From assembly GCF_001425625.1 (NCBI RefSeq), contig NZ_LMCP01000034.1, positions 16,550-80,549 of the forward strand: 64,000 nucleotides of DNA, written 5' to 3'. Positions 25,974 through 34,840 of the stretch are shown here, piece after piece. Made by a program: the position numbers and the translations under genes. The notes below the pieces were generated by a model that saw only the letters and a program-made list of their open reading frames with translations, ran no database searches and was not told where the DNA came from. Source of the stretch: Mesorhizobium sp. Root102. GTDB lineage: Bacteria; Pseudomonadota; Alphaproteobacteria; Rhizobiales; Rhizobiaceae. How positions within the stretch are numbered: position 1 is the stretch's first letter; every line of letters starts with the position of its first letter.

Positions 25974-26927
25974 ATGGCTGCCGTTCTCGCAAATCCGATC
26001 GCCCGGCGCCTGCTGCGCATCCCGCCGTCCTATTTTGTTTTCCTCGTGCTGCTGGCCACGCTGTGGATCGCGCGGCCGAACATGCTCAACCTCAACATCA
26101 TGGGCATCTTCATCCGGCAGATCGTTCCGCTCGGCATCCTCGTGCTGGGGCAGCTCGTCGTCATGCGGGTGAAGTCGATCGACCTCTCCGGCGGCGGCAT
26201 CATCCTGCTCATCAACTATTTCATTTCGTCCGGCAGCTTCCCAGGCGCGTCGCTGCCGTTTTTCGTCGTGCTGGCGCTCGCCTCCGGCCTCGTCATCGGC
26301 CTGTTCAATGGCTTCATGATCGGCAACCGGCGCGTGTCGGCCGTCATCGTCACGCTTGCGGTCAGCATCATCCTGGTCGGGCTGGTGCAGTTCCTGTCGA
26401 GCGGCAATCCGCCTGGGGACGTACCGAAGCTGTTCAACGACCTCTACAACACGAAATTCCTGTCGGTTCCGACGCCGGTCCTGTTCTGGATCCTGCTGAC
26501 CGCCGCGGTGTGGCTGCTTCTGTCGCGGACCGTGTTTGGCCGCTACGTCGCCTCGGTCGGGGAGAATGCCGAAGCCGCCCATTTTTCGGGGGTGCCGGTC
26601 CAGCGGACCGTCATCCTGGCGCATACGCTGGCCGGCCTGATCGCGGCGATCGCGGCCCTGGTGCAGACCGGTTCAATCGCCGTCGGCAGTGTCCGCGTCG
26701 GCCTCGACCTGCCGATCCTGGCTGTCGCCGCAACCATCCTTGGCGGCGTCGTCTTCGGCCGCGGCGACGGCGGCGTCTGGGGTCCATTCTTCGGTGCGCT
26801 GTGTTTTGCGCTGCTGTTCGTGGTGATGACGGTGCTCGGCATCGACGAGCCCGGCAAGCTCATCGCCCAAGGCGTCATCATCCTCGGCGCGGCGATCTTC
26901 TACGGAGTGCGCGTGCGAACTCCCTGA
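25974..26927 (+). CDS. Sugar ABC transporter permease (RbsC family), second of two
   Basis: Second BPD_transp_2 permease, 317 residues with the same membrane pattern. Family segments are VKSIDLSGGGIILLINYFIS and ATILGGVVFGRGDGGVWGPF. Most ribose-type systems use a homodimer of one permease, so the presence of two different chains marks this as a heterodimeric importer. The downstream SGNH gene begins 94 bases later. Confidence 0.92.
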   Translation: MAAVLANPIARRLLRIPPSYFVFLVLLATLWIARPNMLNLNIMGIFIRQIVPLGILVLGQLVVMRVKSIDLSGGGIILLINYFISSGSFPGASLPFFVVLALASGLVIGLFNGFMIGNRRVSAVIVTLAVSIILVGLVQFLSSGNPPGDVPKLFNDLYNTKFLSVPTPVLFWILLTAAVWLLLSRTVFGRYVASVGENAEAAHFSGVPVQRTVILAHTLAGLIAAIAALVQTGSIAVGSVRVGLDLPILAVAATILGGVVFGRGDGGVWGPFFGALCFALLFVVMTVLGIDEPGKLIAQGVIILGAAIFYGVRVRTP

Positions 26928-27021
26928 CTTGAAACAGCGAAAGGCAAGCGGGCACCGGCGTTTGCCGGGACCGATAGAACCGCGCGTTCAGACGAATTGG
27001 CAAACAGATGGAGAAACATGG

Positions 27022-27705
27022 ATGTCATCGCCAAAAAACATCATGTGCTACGGCGACTCGCTGACCTGGGGCTGGGTTCCGGTCAAGGAGGGATCACCGA
27101 CCCACCGCTACCCCTATGACCAGCGCTGGACGGGCGTGATGGCCGCGGCGCTGGGAGCGGGCTATCACATCATCGAAGAAGGCTTGAGTGCGCGCACGAC
27201 CTGTCTCGACGACCCCAACGATCCGCGCCTGAACGGCGCCAATTACCTGCCCTCGGCCCTCGCCAGCCATCTGCCGCTGGACCTGGTCATCGTGATGCTC
27301 GGCACCAACGACACCAAGTCCTATTTCCACCGGACGCCTTACGAGATCGCCAATGGAATGGCGAAGCTGGTCGGGCAGATCCTGACCAGCGCCGGCGGCA
27401 TTGGCACCCCTTATCCGGCTCCGAAGGCGCTGGTCATCGCGCCGCCGCCGCTGACGCCCATGCCCGATCCGTGGTTCGAGGGCATGTTTGGCGGCGGCCA
27501 CGAAAAGTCCAGGGATCTGGCCAGGCAATACAAGGCGATGGCGGATTTCATGAAGATCGACTTCCTCAATGCCGGCGATTTCGTCACTACGGACGGTGTC
27601 GACGGCATCCATTTCACCGCCGGGAACAACGCCGACCTGGGGCGCGCCATCGCCGACAAGGTCAAGTCGATCCTCGATCCGGGCAAGGTCAGCACCGCCG
27701 CCTGA
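27022..27705 (+). CDS. SGNH/GDSL-family hydrolase
   Basis: Esterase-type hydrolase of 227 residues with block I CYGDSLTWG (nucleophile Ser near residue 12), block III MLGTNDTK and block V DGIHFTAGNN. There is no signal peptide. ATG 27022 is used because a GAGAAAC stretch precedes it and the catalytic block follows at once; the open frame extends upstream to 26929 without similarity. It closes the ribose-type operon and resembles the SGNH hydrolase encoded on the other side of that operon, with the same order of blocks and the shared Y-x-I-E-E-G-L-S region. Confidence 0.85.
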   Translation: MSSPKNIMCYGDSLTWGWVPVKEGSPTHRYPYDQRWTGVMAAALGAGYHIIEEGLSARTTCLDDPNDPRLNGANYLPSALASHLPLDLVIVMLGTNDTKSYFHRTPYEIANGMAKLVGQILTSAGGIGTPYPAPKALVIAPPPLTPMPDPWFEGMFGGGHEKSRDLARQYKAMADFMKIDFLNAGDFVTTDGVDGIHFTAGNNADLGRAIADKVKSILDPGKVSTAA

Positions 27706-27750
27706 ACCCGCCACGCCCGTCGGCTTGCGGCACACAGGCCCAGGGCGCAG

Positions 27751-27814
27751 GTGTATCGCTCGTTTCCTCCGGCGATACACATCGATACGGGGCCGCTTGG
27801 CCCCGTATCGATGT
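27751..27814. repeat. Two overlapping inverted repeats, probable bidirectional transcript end
   Basis: ACATCGATACGGGGCC (27779-27794) and its exact complement (27799-27814) form a 16-bp stem with loop GCTT. A second dyad, GTGTATCGC (27751-27759) with GCGATACAC (27772-27780), shares two bases with it. The site lies between convergent genes. No T-run follows on the plus strand, so it is not a classical terminator. Confidence 0.55.
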
Positions 27815-27844
27815 GGTGCTCGACGCCGGCGGATCTGCGTTGAT

Positions 27845-28102
27845 CTAGGGCTTTGTTCCCGGAACATCATCGGCGGACGCTTTGGTTTGGCGGTCGAAAA
27901 CGACCGCCAGCCCGTTCTTGACGGCAAGCGAGGCGACCCTGTTGTCGAGTTCGCGATCGGGAATGGCGGGTTTGAGGACGTGCCGGATGGCCTGATAGGC
28001 CTGCTCGGTCGACACATAGTCGTAGCGCTTTTTGCGCGCTTCCACATATTGCTCGATAAGAATGTCCAATCGGCGAGCGGCGATGTCATCTGGTTGCTGC
28101 AA
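27845..28102 (-). CDS. Small hypothetical protein, 85 residues
   Basis: I do not recognise a named family. The protein is soluble and mostly helical, with a basic-charged first half (RRLDILIEQYVEARKKRYD) and no cysteines or signal peptide. Codon use matches the neighbours. The start is supported by a purine-rich GAGGCTCC region on the minus strand just upstream. It lies between the convergent sugar operon and the divergent SDR gene. It may be a stress-related regulator or structural protein; this is a guess. Confidence 0.5.
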   Translation of the reverse strand: MQQPDDIAARRLDILIEQYVEARKKRYDYVSTEQAYQAIRHVLKPAIPDRELDNRVASLAVKNGLAVVFDRQTKASADDVPGTKP

Positions 28103-28336
28103 TGGAGCCTCCTCAAGCGTCGATCGTTTGCAGGCCCCTTAGATGTAAAAACCCACGCTGCGAAAGTAAGGCCTACAGCCGGCCCGAAGCCAAATAAACA
28201 TGCTGTCGTCATCGACGAACCGGGCGGCAGCCGGCGAGCCTCGCTCAAGGCCTTGTCGAAATCGGATGACAGACGATCGGGTCCGAGTGGGGAACGATCC
28301 GCCCGCTGCGACATTTTCCGCAGAAGGAGGCACGCC

Positions 28337-29308
28337 ATGCTTACGAAGAACGACACCACGAAGACCGCCCAAAAACAGCGGCGCATACAGCGCAAGGTGG
28401 ACCTTGACGACCGCGGCAAGGATCGGTCGAAGCCGGATCGCGCCATGCAGGCCGGTGCACGCAACTACCCCGTCCCGCCTTTTCCCAAACAGCATCATCC
28501 CAAGCCTGGCGAGGAAGGGCGGGTCGTGCCCGCGCCGCTGTACGATGCGCCCTACTGGATCGGCTCGCGCAAGCTGGACGGCAAGATAGCGCTCATCACC
28601 GGCGGCGATTCCGGCATCGGCCGCGCGGTCGCGGTTCTGTTTGCACGTGAGGGAGCCGACGTGGCGATCGTCTATCTGTCCGAAGACAAGGATGCGGACG
28701 CGACCAGGCAGGCCATCGAGGCGGAAGGCCGGCGCTGTCTGCTGCTGCGCGGCGACGTCTCCCGACGCGCCTTCTGTCGCCGGGCGGTTGCCGCCACTGT
28801 GAAGCAGCTAGGTGGCCTCGACGTGCTGGTGAACAATGCCGCCTTCCAGGTGCACTCGGCCGATTTCGCCGACCTGACCGAGGAACATTTCGACACCACG
28901 CTGAAGACCAACCTCTACGGCTATTTCCACATGGCGCAGGAGGCGGTGCCGCATATGAAGCCAGGCTCGGCCATCGTCAACACCGGCTCCGTGACCGGCA
29001 TAGACGGCTCCAAAGCGCTGGTCGACTATTCGATGACCAAGGGCGGCATCCATGCCTTTACCAGGGCGTTGTCGGGTAACCTCATCGGCAAGGGGATCAG
29101 GGTGAACGCGGTGGCGCCGGGGCCTGTCTGGACGCCCTTGAACCCCTCCGACAAGAAGGCGGACGACGTTTCCAAATTTGGCGCCGACACGCCCATGAAG
29201 CGTCCGGCCCAGCCTGAAGAATTGGCCCCGGCCTATGTGTTTCTCGCTTCAGCGCAATGCTCCAGCTACATCACGGGAGAGATCCTGCCGGTGGTCGGCG
29301 GCTACTGA
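28337..29308 (+). CDS. SDR-family oxidoreductase with basic N-terminal extension (YdaD/YhdF-like)
   Basis: NAD(P)-dependent short-chain dehydrogenase of 323 residues. Cofactor motif TGGDSGIGRAV lies near residue 86, NNAAF near 170, and catalytic Tyr-Lys in YSMTKGG near 233. The first 75 residues are basic and proline-rich and typical of the general-stress SDR group. ATG 28337 is supported by AAGGAGG nine bases upstream; the open frame extends much further but without similarity. Substrate is unknown. No operon partner is evident. Confidence 0.88.
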   Translation: MLTKNDTTKTAQKQRRIQRKVDLDDRGKDRSKPDRAMQAGARNYPVPPFPKQHHPKPGEEGRVVPAPLYDAPYWIGSRKLDGKIALITGGDSGIGRAVAVLFAREGADVAIVYLSEDKDADATRQAIEAEGRRCLLLRGDVSRRAFCRRAVAATVKQLGGLDVLVNNAAFQVHSADFADLTEEHFDTTLKTNLYGYFHMAQEAVPHMKPGSAIVNTGSVTGIDGSKALVDYSMTKGGIHAFTRALSGNLIGKGIRVNAVAPGPVWTPLNPSDKKADDVSKFGADTPMKRPAQPEELAPAYVFLASAQCSSYITGEILPVVGGY

Positions 29309-29357
29309 TCTTGGCATCACTGGCTGGCGGCCAAGCGCAGTGCCGACAGACGTGCGG

Positions 29358-30461
29358 TCACAGCAGTTCCGATAGAACGGCCATGAATTGGTCGTTCTCC
29401 GAAACCGAGCCGATGCTGACGCGCACATAGGTGTCGAAGCTCTGCTGCTTCCACGGTTTGACGATGACGCCTTGGCGCAGCAGGCCCTCGACGAAGATGG
29501 AAGCATCTTGCCGGCAGTCGAAGAACAGGAAGTTGCCCCTGGAGGCAGCGACGTCGAGGCCCTTGCTCCTGAGGAAAGTCTCGACACGTGCTCTCTCCGC
29601 CTTGGCCTGCGCGACGACCCTGGCGAGGTGTTCCTCATCGGCCAGCGCCAGAAGCGCGGCGGCCTGGGCCATGGCGTTGGCGTTGAAAGGGGTGCGGACG
29701 CGGTCGAGCAGCGCGCGCAGCTCCGGGTCACCGACGATGCCGAAGCCGATCCGCAATCCGGCCAGGCCGAATGCCTTGGAAAAGGTCCGAAGCACGATCC
29801 AGGGTCGGTCGAACTTCCAGAGATAGGGCAGCGACGGCGTATAGTCGTCGCCCTCGGCGTATTCGGCATAGGCTTCATCGACGACGATCAGCGTCTCGTC
29901 GCTCACCGCATCGAGAACCCTCGCCAGATCGCCGCCGGAGAGCCAGCTGCCGACCGGGTTCATCGGGTTCGAGAACAGCAGCATGCGGGGCCGTTCACGC
30001 ACCGCCTCGATCAGCGCATCGACGTCGATGGTGAGATCGTCGTTGACGACAACGCGTTTGACGGCCGCGCCCATCAGCGTCGCGTAGTCCTCATGCAGCG
30101 GGAACGATGGATAGAGGGTGACGACGGCATCGCCGGGCCGCAACACGGCACGGCTGATGACGGAGAGAAGATCTTCGGAACCGTTGCCCAGGATGATTTG
30201 ATCCTCGGTGACAGCATACCTGGCGGCAATCGCCTGGCGCAGCTTGCGCCCGGCAGGGTCCGGATAGAGGCGGAACATCTCGGAATCGGCATGCATCGTC
30301 GTGGCAAGGGTTGGGCTGGGTCCGAGCGGGTTTTCGTTCGAACCCAGTTTGGCGATCCTGGCCGGCGCGTATCGCTCCATGACCTCGTCGATGGTCAGCC
30401 CGGAATTGTAGGGCGACAGACGCGTGACTTCGGTTCGCACAAAATCCGAGGCTTTCGACAC
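29358..30461 (-). CDS. hisC: Histidinol-phosphate aminotransferase family protein (HisC-like)
   Basis: PLP-dependent class I/II aminotransferase of 367 residues. HisC-like segments include KLGSNENPLGPSP at residues about 36-48, ILGNGSEDLL, FSNPMNPVGS and the PLP-lysine region RTFSKAFGLAGLRIGFG. The GTG at 30461 is chosen because AAAGGAG precedes it by eight bases; the upstream ATG adds a stretch without similarity. It stands alone, away from other his biosynthesis genes, and is divergent from the SDR gene, sharing the intergenic region with operator A. It may therefore be a catabolic paralogue rather than the biosynthetic enzyme. Confidence 0.78.
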   Translation of the reverse strand: MSKASDFVRTEVTRLSPYNSGLTIDEVMERYAPARIAKLGSNENPLGPSPTLATTMHADSEMFRLYPDPAGRKLRQAIAARYAVTEDQIILGNGSEDLLSVISRAVLRPGDAVVTLYPSFPLHEDYATLMGAAVKRVVVNDDLTIDVDALIEAVRERPRMLLFSNPMNPVGSWLSGGDLARVLDAVSDETLIVVDEAYAEYAEGDDYTPSLPYLWKFDRPWIVLRTFSKAFGLAGLRIGFGIVGDPELRALLDRVRTPFNANAMAQAAALLALADEEHLARVVAQAKAERARVETFLRSKGLDVAASRGNFLFFDCRQDASIFVEGLLRQGVIVKPWKQQSFDTYVRVSIGSVSENDQFMAVLSELL

Positions 30462-30609
30462 AAGCAGGCTCCTTTGCGGCTGGCCGACAGATCGCCATCG
30501 GCCGGGGTTCTCAAACACCGGTTTCGCTGCATCTTCCCCAGGGCAGGCAGGTCACCGGCAGGGTACTCGTGCAGCGGATTTCGTCATCAGTACCGCAGCT
30601 GAAATAGTT

Positions 30610-30628
30610 TGTATATGCTTGTATATAT
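30610..30628 (+). promoter_or_regulatory. GntR/HutC-type operator A
   Basis: TGTATATGCTTGTATATAT, one of four related 19-bp sites with consensus TGTATATRCWTGTATRTAT. It lies in the gap between the divergent HisC-like and SDR genes, 61 bases before the SDR start, within an AT-rich tract that could also supply a -10 element. The GntR/HutC-type regulator at 34067-34798 is the likely binder. Confidence 0.65.
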
Positions 30629-30688
30629 AACCTACGATCTGGTAGCATCGAAACCGGCGCCGAAGCCGACACCGACCAGGAGGATCAC

Positions 30689-31462
30689 ATGCGCAATGCT
30701 TCTCTCTTCGATCTCTCCGGCCGGAAGGCGCTAGTCACCGGCGCCAGCCGCGGCATCGGGCGCAGCATCGCCGAAGCGCTGAGCGCGGCCGGCGCCGACG
30801 TCGCGGTCACGGCGCGCAGCCTGGCCTCATTGGAGGACACAACGGCAGCCATCCGCGCTGCCGGCGGGGTGGCGCACGCCATCGCTCTCGACGTCACCGA
30901 CGTCGGCCGCTGCCGGGCGGCCACCGACGAGGCCGCCGGCCTGCTTGGCGGTCTCGACATTCTCGTCAACAATGCCGGGATGGAGGAGGTGCGGCCCTCG
31001 CTCGATGTCGACGAGGCGCTCTGGGACAGGATCGTCGATACCAATCTGAAGGGCGCGTTCTTCTGCGCCCAGGCCGCCGCGCGGCAGATGCGGGACGCCG
31101 GCCGTCGCGGCGCCATCATCAACCTGTGCTCGCTGACATCGGAGGTCGGCATTCCCACCGCGGTGCCGTATGGCTCGTCGAAGTCGGGCCTGCTCGGCAT
31201 GACTCGGGCGCTTGCGGCGGAGTGGGCGGAGCTTGGCATAAGGGTCAACGCCATCGCGCCGGGCTATTTCAGGACGGCGATGACTGACGTCTTCTACAGC
31301 AACGAGGCATGGCAGCACTCCATGCTGGCCAAGATCCCGCAGCGTCGTTTCGGCGATCTCTCCGATCTGCACGGCATCGCGGTGTTCCTTGCTTCGGATG
31401 CGGCGGCCTACATAACCGGCCAGTCCATCCCGGTCGATGGCGGCTTTCTCGCCTCGATCTGA
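30689..31462 (+). CDS. SDR-family NAD(P)-dependent oxidoreductase
   Basis: Short-chain dehydrogenase of 257 residues. Cofactor motif TGASRGIGRS is at residues 17-26, NNAG near 91, active-site Ser near 143, and Tyr-Lys in YGSSKSG near 158. The C-terminal ITGQSIPVDGGF is the usual SDR tail. GACCAGGAGG upstream gives a strong Shine-Dalgarno site. It forms its own unit between operator A and operator B. In context it would oxidise a hydroxyl group in the pathway served by the HisD-like enzyme and the Zn-dehydrogenase. Confidence 0.9.
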   Translation: MRNASLFDLSGRKALVTGASRGIGRSIAEALSAAGADVAVTARSLASLEDTTAAIRAAGGVAHAIALDVTDVGRCRAATDEAAGLLGGLDILVNNAGMEEVRPSLDVDEALWDRIVDTNLKGAFFCAQAAARQMRDAGRRGAIINLCSLTSEVGIPTAVPYGSSKSGLLGMTRALAAEWAELGIRVNAIAPGYFRTAMTDVFYSNEAWQHSMLAKIPQRRFGDLSDLHGIAVFLASDAAAYITGQSIPVDGGFLASI

Positions 31463-31523
31463 TGAGCGGTTTGTCTGCGCAGTTTCGATGGGAAGGATGA
31501 TGGAAAAATTGCTGGCGACCATC

Positions 31524-31542
31524 ATACATACATGTATATACT
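31524..31542 (-). promoter_or_regulatory. GntR/HutC-type operator B
   Basis: On the minus strand the site reads AGTATATACATGTATGTAT, matching operator D at 17 of 19 positions. It is located between the SDR stop and the HisD-like gene, 126 bases before that start. The intervening sequence has no gene. Confidence 0.65.
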
Positions 31543-31668
31543 TTTGCCCGAGTGAAGCCGCTCGACGGCTTTGATCCTTGTCCCGGGTCGACCTGTCGGC
31601 CCGCAAAACCATGGCCATCCAGGGCCAGCCGTCATTGCGTTCCAAGAGTTCCAGGAGAACGAACAGCC

Positions 31669-32991
31669 ATGTCCGACATTAGCTTCCACGATCTGTCATC
31701 CATCGATGCCGACCAGCGCGCCAGTCTGCTGAAGCGCGCCGAGGCCGATCTGACGGTCTTCGTCGAGAACGTCCGTCCGATCATCCAGGCCGTCAAGGAC
31801 GAGGGTGACGCCGCCTTGATCCGCTTTGCCAGGGAACTCGACAAGGCCGATGTCGCCGAGGGCGAACTGCAGGTGTCGGAAGCCGAGTTCGACGCGGCGT
31901 TCGACAAGGTCGAAAAGGACGTCGTCGAGAGCATCAAGTTCGGCATCGACAACATCAGGCATTTCCATGAGGAGCAGAAGCCGGAAACGATGTGGCTCAA
32001 GGAAGTCCGGCCGGGCGCCTATGCCGGCGACAGGTATACCCCGATCGCTTCCGTCGCGCTCTACGTTCCGCGCGGCAAGGGCGCTTTCCCGTCGGTGACG
32101 ATGATGACGTCGGTGCCGGCGGTGATTGCCGGCGTGCCGCAGATCGCCATCGTGACGCCGCCGACATCGGATGGTTCGGTGGATGCGGCAACGCTCGTCG
32201 CTGCGCGTCTCGCAGGCGTTGGCACCGTCTACAAATGCGGCGGTGCGCAAGCGGTCGCCGCCGTCGCCTACGGCACGGAGACGGTGAAGCCCGCGCTCAA
32301 GATCGTCGGTCCCGGCAGCCCATGGGTGGTGGCGGCCAAGAGCGTGCTGTCGTCGGTCATCAACACAGGCCTTCCGGCCGGTCCATCCGAAGCGATCATC
32401 TTTGCCGATGACAGCGTCGACGGCGGCCTTGCCGCGCTCGACCTGTTGATCGAAGCCGAGCACGGGCCGGATTCCTCGGCCTATCTGGTCACGCACAGCC
32501 GCAAGGTCGCCGAAGCCGCATTGGCTGCAATCCCGGAGCACTGGTCTAGGATGACCGAACAGCGTGTGGAGTTTTCCCGCGCGGTGCTGACCGGCAAGCG
32601 CGGCGGCATCGTGCTGACGGCGTCGCTGGAGGACAGCTACCGTTTCATCAACGACTATGCGCCCGAACATCTCGAAATCCTTTCGAAGGAGCCGTTCGCG
32701 CATCTCGGGCGCATCACCGAGGCGGCTGAAATTCTCATGGGCCCGCACACGCCGGTGACGCTGGCCAACTTCGTGCTGGGCCCCAATGCGGTGTTGCCGA
32801 CCAGCCGCTGGGCGCGGACCTACGGGCCGCTTTCGGTGACGGATTTCGTCAAGCGCTCGTCGGTCGGCTATGTCACCTCGGCCGCCTATCCGGAACTGGC
32901 GCTGCATGCCCGAAGGCTCGCCCGCTACGAGGGCTTCAGCTCGCACGAGAACGCGGTCTCGGAAATCCGCGATCGCTATCTCGCCGGCTGA
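31669..32991 (+). CDS. Histidinol dehydrogenase family protein (HisD-like, divergent zinc site)
   Basis: NAD-dependent alcohol dehydrogenase of the HisD fold, 440 residues. Catalytic Glu333-His334 in DYAPEHLEI match E326-H327 of E. coli HisD. The zinc site differs: Q259 corresponds to Glu262 (IEAEHG), H262 to His265, D360 to Asn367 (LANFVLGPNAV), H419 to His426, and the substrate-side H367 to Ala374. HisD and the sulfonate enzyme HpsN keep Gln and Asp there. ATG 31669 follows CCAGGAGAAC. The enzyme likely oxidises an alcohol other than histidinol, with the SDR, Zn-dehydrogenase and GntR genes around it. It is the first of a three-gene unit. Confidence 0.85.
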   Translation: MSDISFHDLSSIDADQRASLLKRAEADLTVFVENVRPIIQAVKDEGDAALIRFARELDKADVAEGELQVSEAEFDAAFDKVEKDVVESIKFGIDNIRHFHEEQKPETMWLKEVRPGAYAGDRYTPIASVALYVPRGKGAFPSVTMMTSVPAVIAGVPQIAIVTPPTSDGSVDAATLVAARLAGVGTVYKCGGAQAVAAVAYGTETVKPALKIVGPGSPWVVAAKSVLSSVINTGLPAGPSEAIIFADDSVDGGLAALDLLIEAEHGPDSSAYLVTHSRKVAEAALAAIPEHWSRMTEQRVEFSRAVLTGKRGGIVLTASLEDSYRFINDYAPEHLEILSKEPFAHLGRITEAAEILMGPHTPVTLANFVLGPNAVLPTSRWARTYGPLSVTDFVKRSSVGYVTSAAYPELALHARRLARYEGFSSHENAVSEIRDRYLAG

Positions 32992-33006
32992 GCGGAAACG
33001 ATCGCG

Positions 33007-34032
33007 ATGAAGGCGGCACGACTCTACGGACCTGGCGATCTGCGCGTCGAGGACGTCGCCACGCCGGGCGCGCTGGATGCAGGCTGGGTGAAGCTCAGGG
33101 TTGACGCCGCCGGCATCTGTGGTTCGGACCTGCACAATTTCCGCACCGGACAGTGGATAAGCCGGTCGCCTTCGACGGCCGGCCATGAGCTGACCGGCAC
33201 GGTGACCGCCATCGGCGCGGGTGTTGATAGCGTCGCCATCGGCGACAGGGTGGTTGCCGATTCCCGCTTCTGGTGCGGAGACTGCGCGCAATGTCATGCC
33301 GGCAGGCGGCATCTCTGTGCGTCGCTGGGTTTCGTGGGGGAGATCTGCGACGGCGGCTTTGCCGAACAGGCGGTGCTGCCCGCACGGCTTTTGCATATCA
33401 TCGATGCCGCGCTCGACGAGCGGGTTGCGGCGATGGCCGAGCCGCTCGCGGTGGCGCTGCACGCAGTGCGGCGGCTGCCGAAGACGGCGGGCTCGGTGCT
33501 TGTCGTTGGCTGCGGACCGATCGGCGGTCTTGCCGCGCTGCTGCTGTCGAAAACCTTTGCCGGCACCGTGCTCGTCGCTGACCGCAACCAGAACCGCTGT
33601 GCCCGCGTGGCGCGAGTGACGGGTGCTATGATTGTCGATCTGAATCGGGATGCCATCGCCGCCGCAACCGCCAATGCCTCACTGCTCGCGGCCATTGAGG
33701 CGACCGGCAGCGTCACGGCCCTCAACCAGTTGCTCGGCGTTCTCGATCCCGGCGGCACTGTCGCCATGGTCGGCATCTTCCATGGCCGTCTCGACATGGA
33801 TCCCAATAGTCTGGTCGAACGCGAGATCGGGTTGCTGGGATGCCACGCCTTTGCCGACGAACTGCCCGAAGCCGTGCGGATGCTGGGTGAGTTGAGCGAG
33901 CCGCTGCTGGCGCTGATCGACCAGGAGATCAGCCTCGATGCGATTCCCGCCGCCTATCAGCGGCTGTTGGCGGGGCGCAGCGACGGCTTGAAAACAATCA
34001 TCCGCATGCGGCAACCTGTCGAGCAGTCGTGA
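33007..34032 (+). CDS. Zinc-dependent alcohol dehydrogenase (medium-chain; sorbitol/L-idonate dehydrogenase-like)
   Basis: Medium-chain dehydrogenase of 341 residues. Catalytic zinc ligands are Cys in AGICGSDLHNF (about residue 38) and His in AGHELTG (about 62). The structural zinc site is complete (CGDCAQCHAGRRHLC, about residues 91-105). The NAD fold shows VVGCGPIGGLAALLL near residue 165. It begins 15 bases after the HisD-like gene. Polyol or amino-alcohol substrates fit the family. Confidence 0.88.
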   Translation: MKAARLYGPGDLRVEDVATPGALDAGWVKLRVDAAGICGSDLHNFRTGQWISRSPSTAGHELTGTVTAIGAGVDSVAIGDRVVADSRFWCGDCAQCHAGRRHLCASLGFVGEICDGGFAEQAVLPARLLHIIDAALDERVAAMAEPLAVALHAVRRLPKTAGSVLVVGCGPIGGLAALLLSKTFAGTVLVADRNQNRCARVARVTGAMIVDLNRDAIAAATANASLLAAIEATGSVTALNQLLGVLDPGGTVAMVGIFHGRLDMDPNSLVEREIGLLGCHAFADELPEAVRMLGELSEPLLALIDQEISLDAIPAAYQRLLAGRSDGLKTIIRMRQPVEQS

Positions 34033-34066
34033 TTTTTCCGATAAATCGCCGGAAAGGACTTTTGAA

Positions 34067-34798
34067 ATGATCACTTTGCCCGATACGGCCAGCCCTCTCT
34101 ACGAGAAGGTGAAGGACTACATCCTGGCGAACATCGGAACGGGCCGGTGGGGCAAGGACCGCAAGCTGCCGTCCGAGAATGAGTTGGTGGCGTCGCTCGG
34201 CGTGTCGCGGATGACGGTTCACCGGGCCCTCAGGGAGTTGACCTCGGCGGGGTTCCTGATCCGGCTGCAAGGTGTCGGAACCTTCATCGCGCCACCGCGG
34301 CCGCAATCGACGCTGATCGAGATCAACAACATCGCGGCCGAGATCATCGAGCGCGGTAACAGGCATCGCTCCGAAGTCCTCGTCCTCGAAACCATCATGC
34401 CGACAAAGGAGCTGGCGCTGTCGTTCGAGTTTCCAAAACGTGTCTCGATCTATCATTCCGTCGTCGTCAATTTCGAGAATGATCTGCCGGTGCAGCTGGA
34501 AGAGCGTTTCGTCAATCCGAGCCTCATCCCCGACTATGACAAGCAGGATTTTTCGAAGACGGCGACCTATGATTACCTCATGCAGAAAACCCCGGTGACC
34601 GAGGTCGAGCATATCATTTCCGCCGTCCCGGCTGACGCCGAGACAGCACGGCATCTGGGCATCGATGTCGGCGCCTGCTGCCTTTTCCTGCACCGCCGGA
34701 CATGGACGGGCGCGGTGGTGGCGACGATCAGCAAGTTGACTTATGCCGGCAGCCGCTACTCGCTCGGCAGCCGCTATTCCCCCTCCAAAAACAGCTGA
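34067..34798 (+). CDS. GntR-family transcriptional regulator, HutC subfamily (UTRA domain)
   Basis: Regulator of 243 residues. A winged helix-turn-helix spans about residues 8-75 (LPSENELVASLGVSRMTVHR, then GVGTFI) and a UTRA effector domain covers about 90-235 (VVNFENDLPVQLEERFVNPS). This is the HutC/FarR architecture. It is the third gene of the HisD-like unit, 34 bases after the dehydrogenase. HutC-subfamily proteins bind TGTATA-type dyads. Four TGTATATRCWTGTATRTAT sites precede the surrounding units, making it the local repressor, released by an unknown pathway compound. Confidence 0.9.
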   Translation: MITLPDTASPLYEKVKDYILANIGTGRWGKDRKLPSENELVASLGVSRMTVHRALRELTSAGFLIRLQGVGTFIAPPRPQSTLIEINNIAAEIIERGNRHRSEVLVLETIMPTKELALSFEFPKRVSIYHSVVVNFENDLPVQLEERFVNPSLIPDYDKQDFSKTATYDYLMQKTPVTEVEHIISAVPADAETARHLGIDVGACCLFLHRRTWTGAVVATISKLTYAGSRYSLGSRYSPSKNS

Positions 34799-34840
34799 CG
34801 GCAATGGAGCAAATGCAAACCGGGGCGGTTTCATTACAAA

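Noticed and set aside
25061..26932. Open frame of 623 codons overlapping both sugar permease genes
   Set aside because: It is an alternate frame of GC-rich coding sequence: Arg/His/Pro-rich, no domain, and both overlapped genes are clear permeases.
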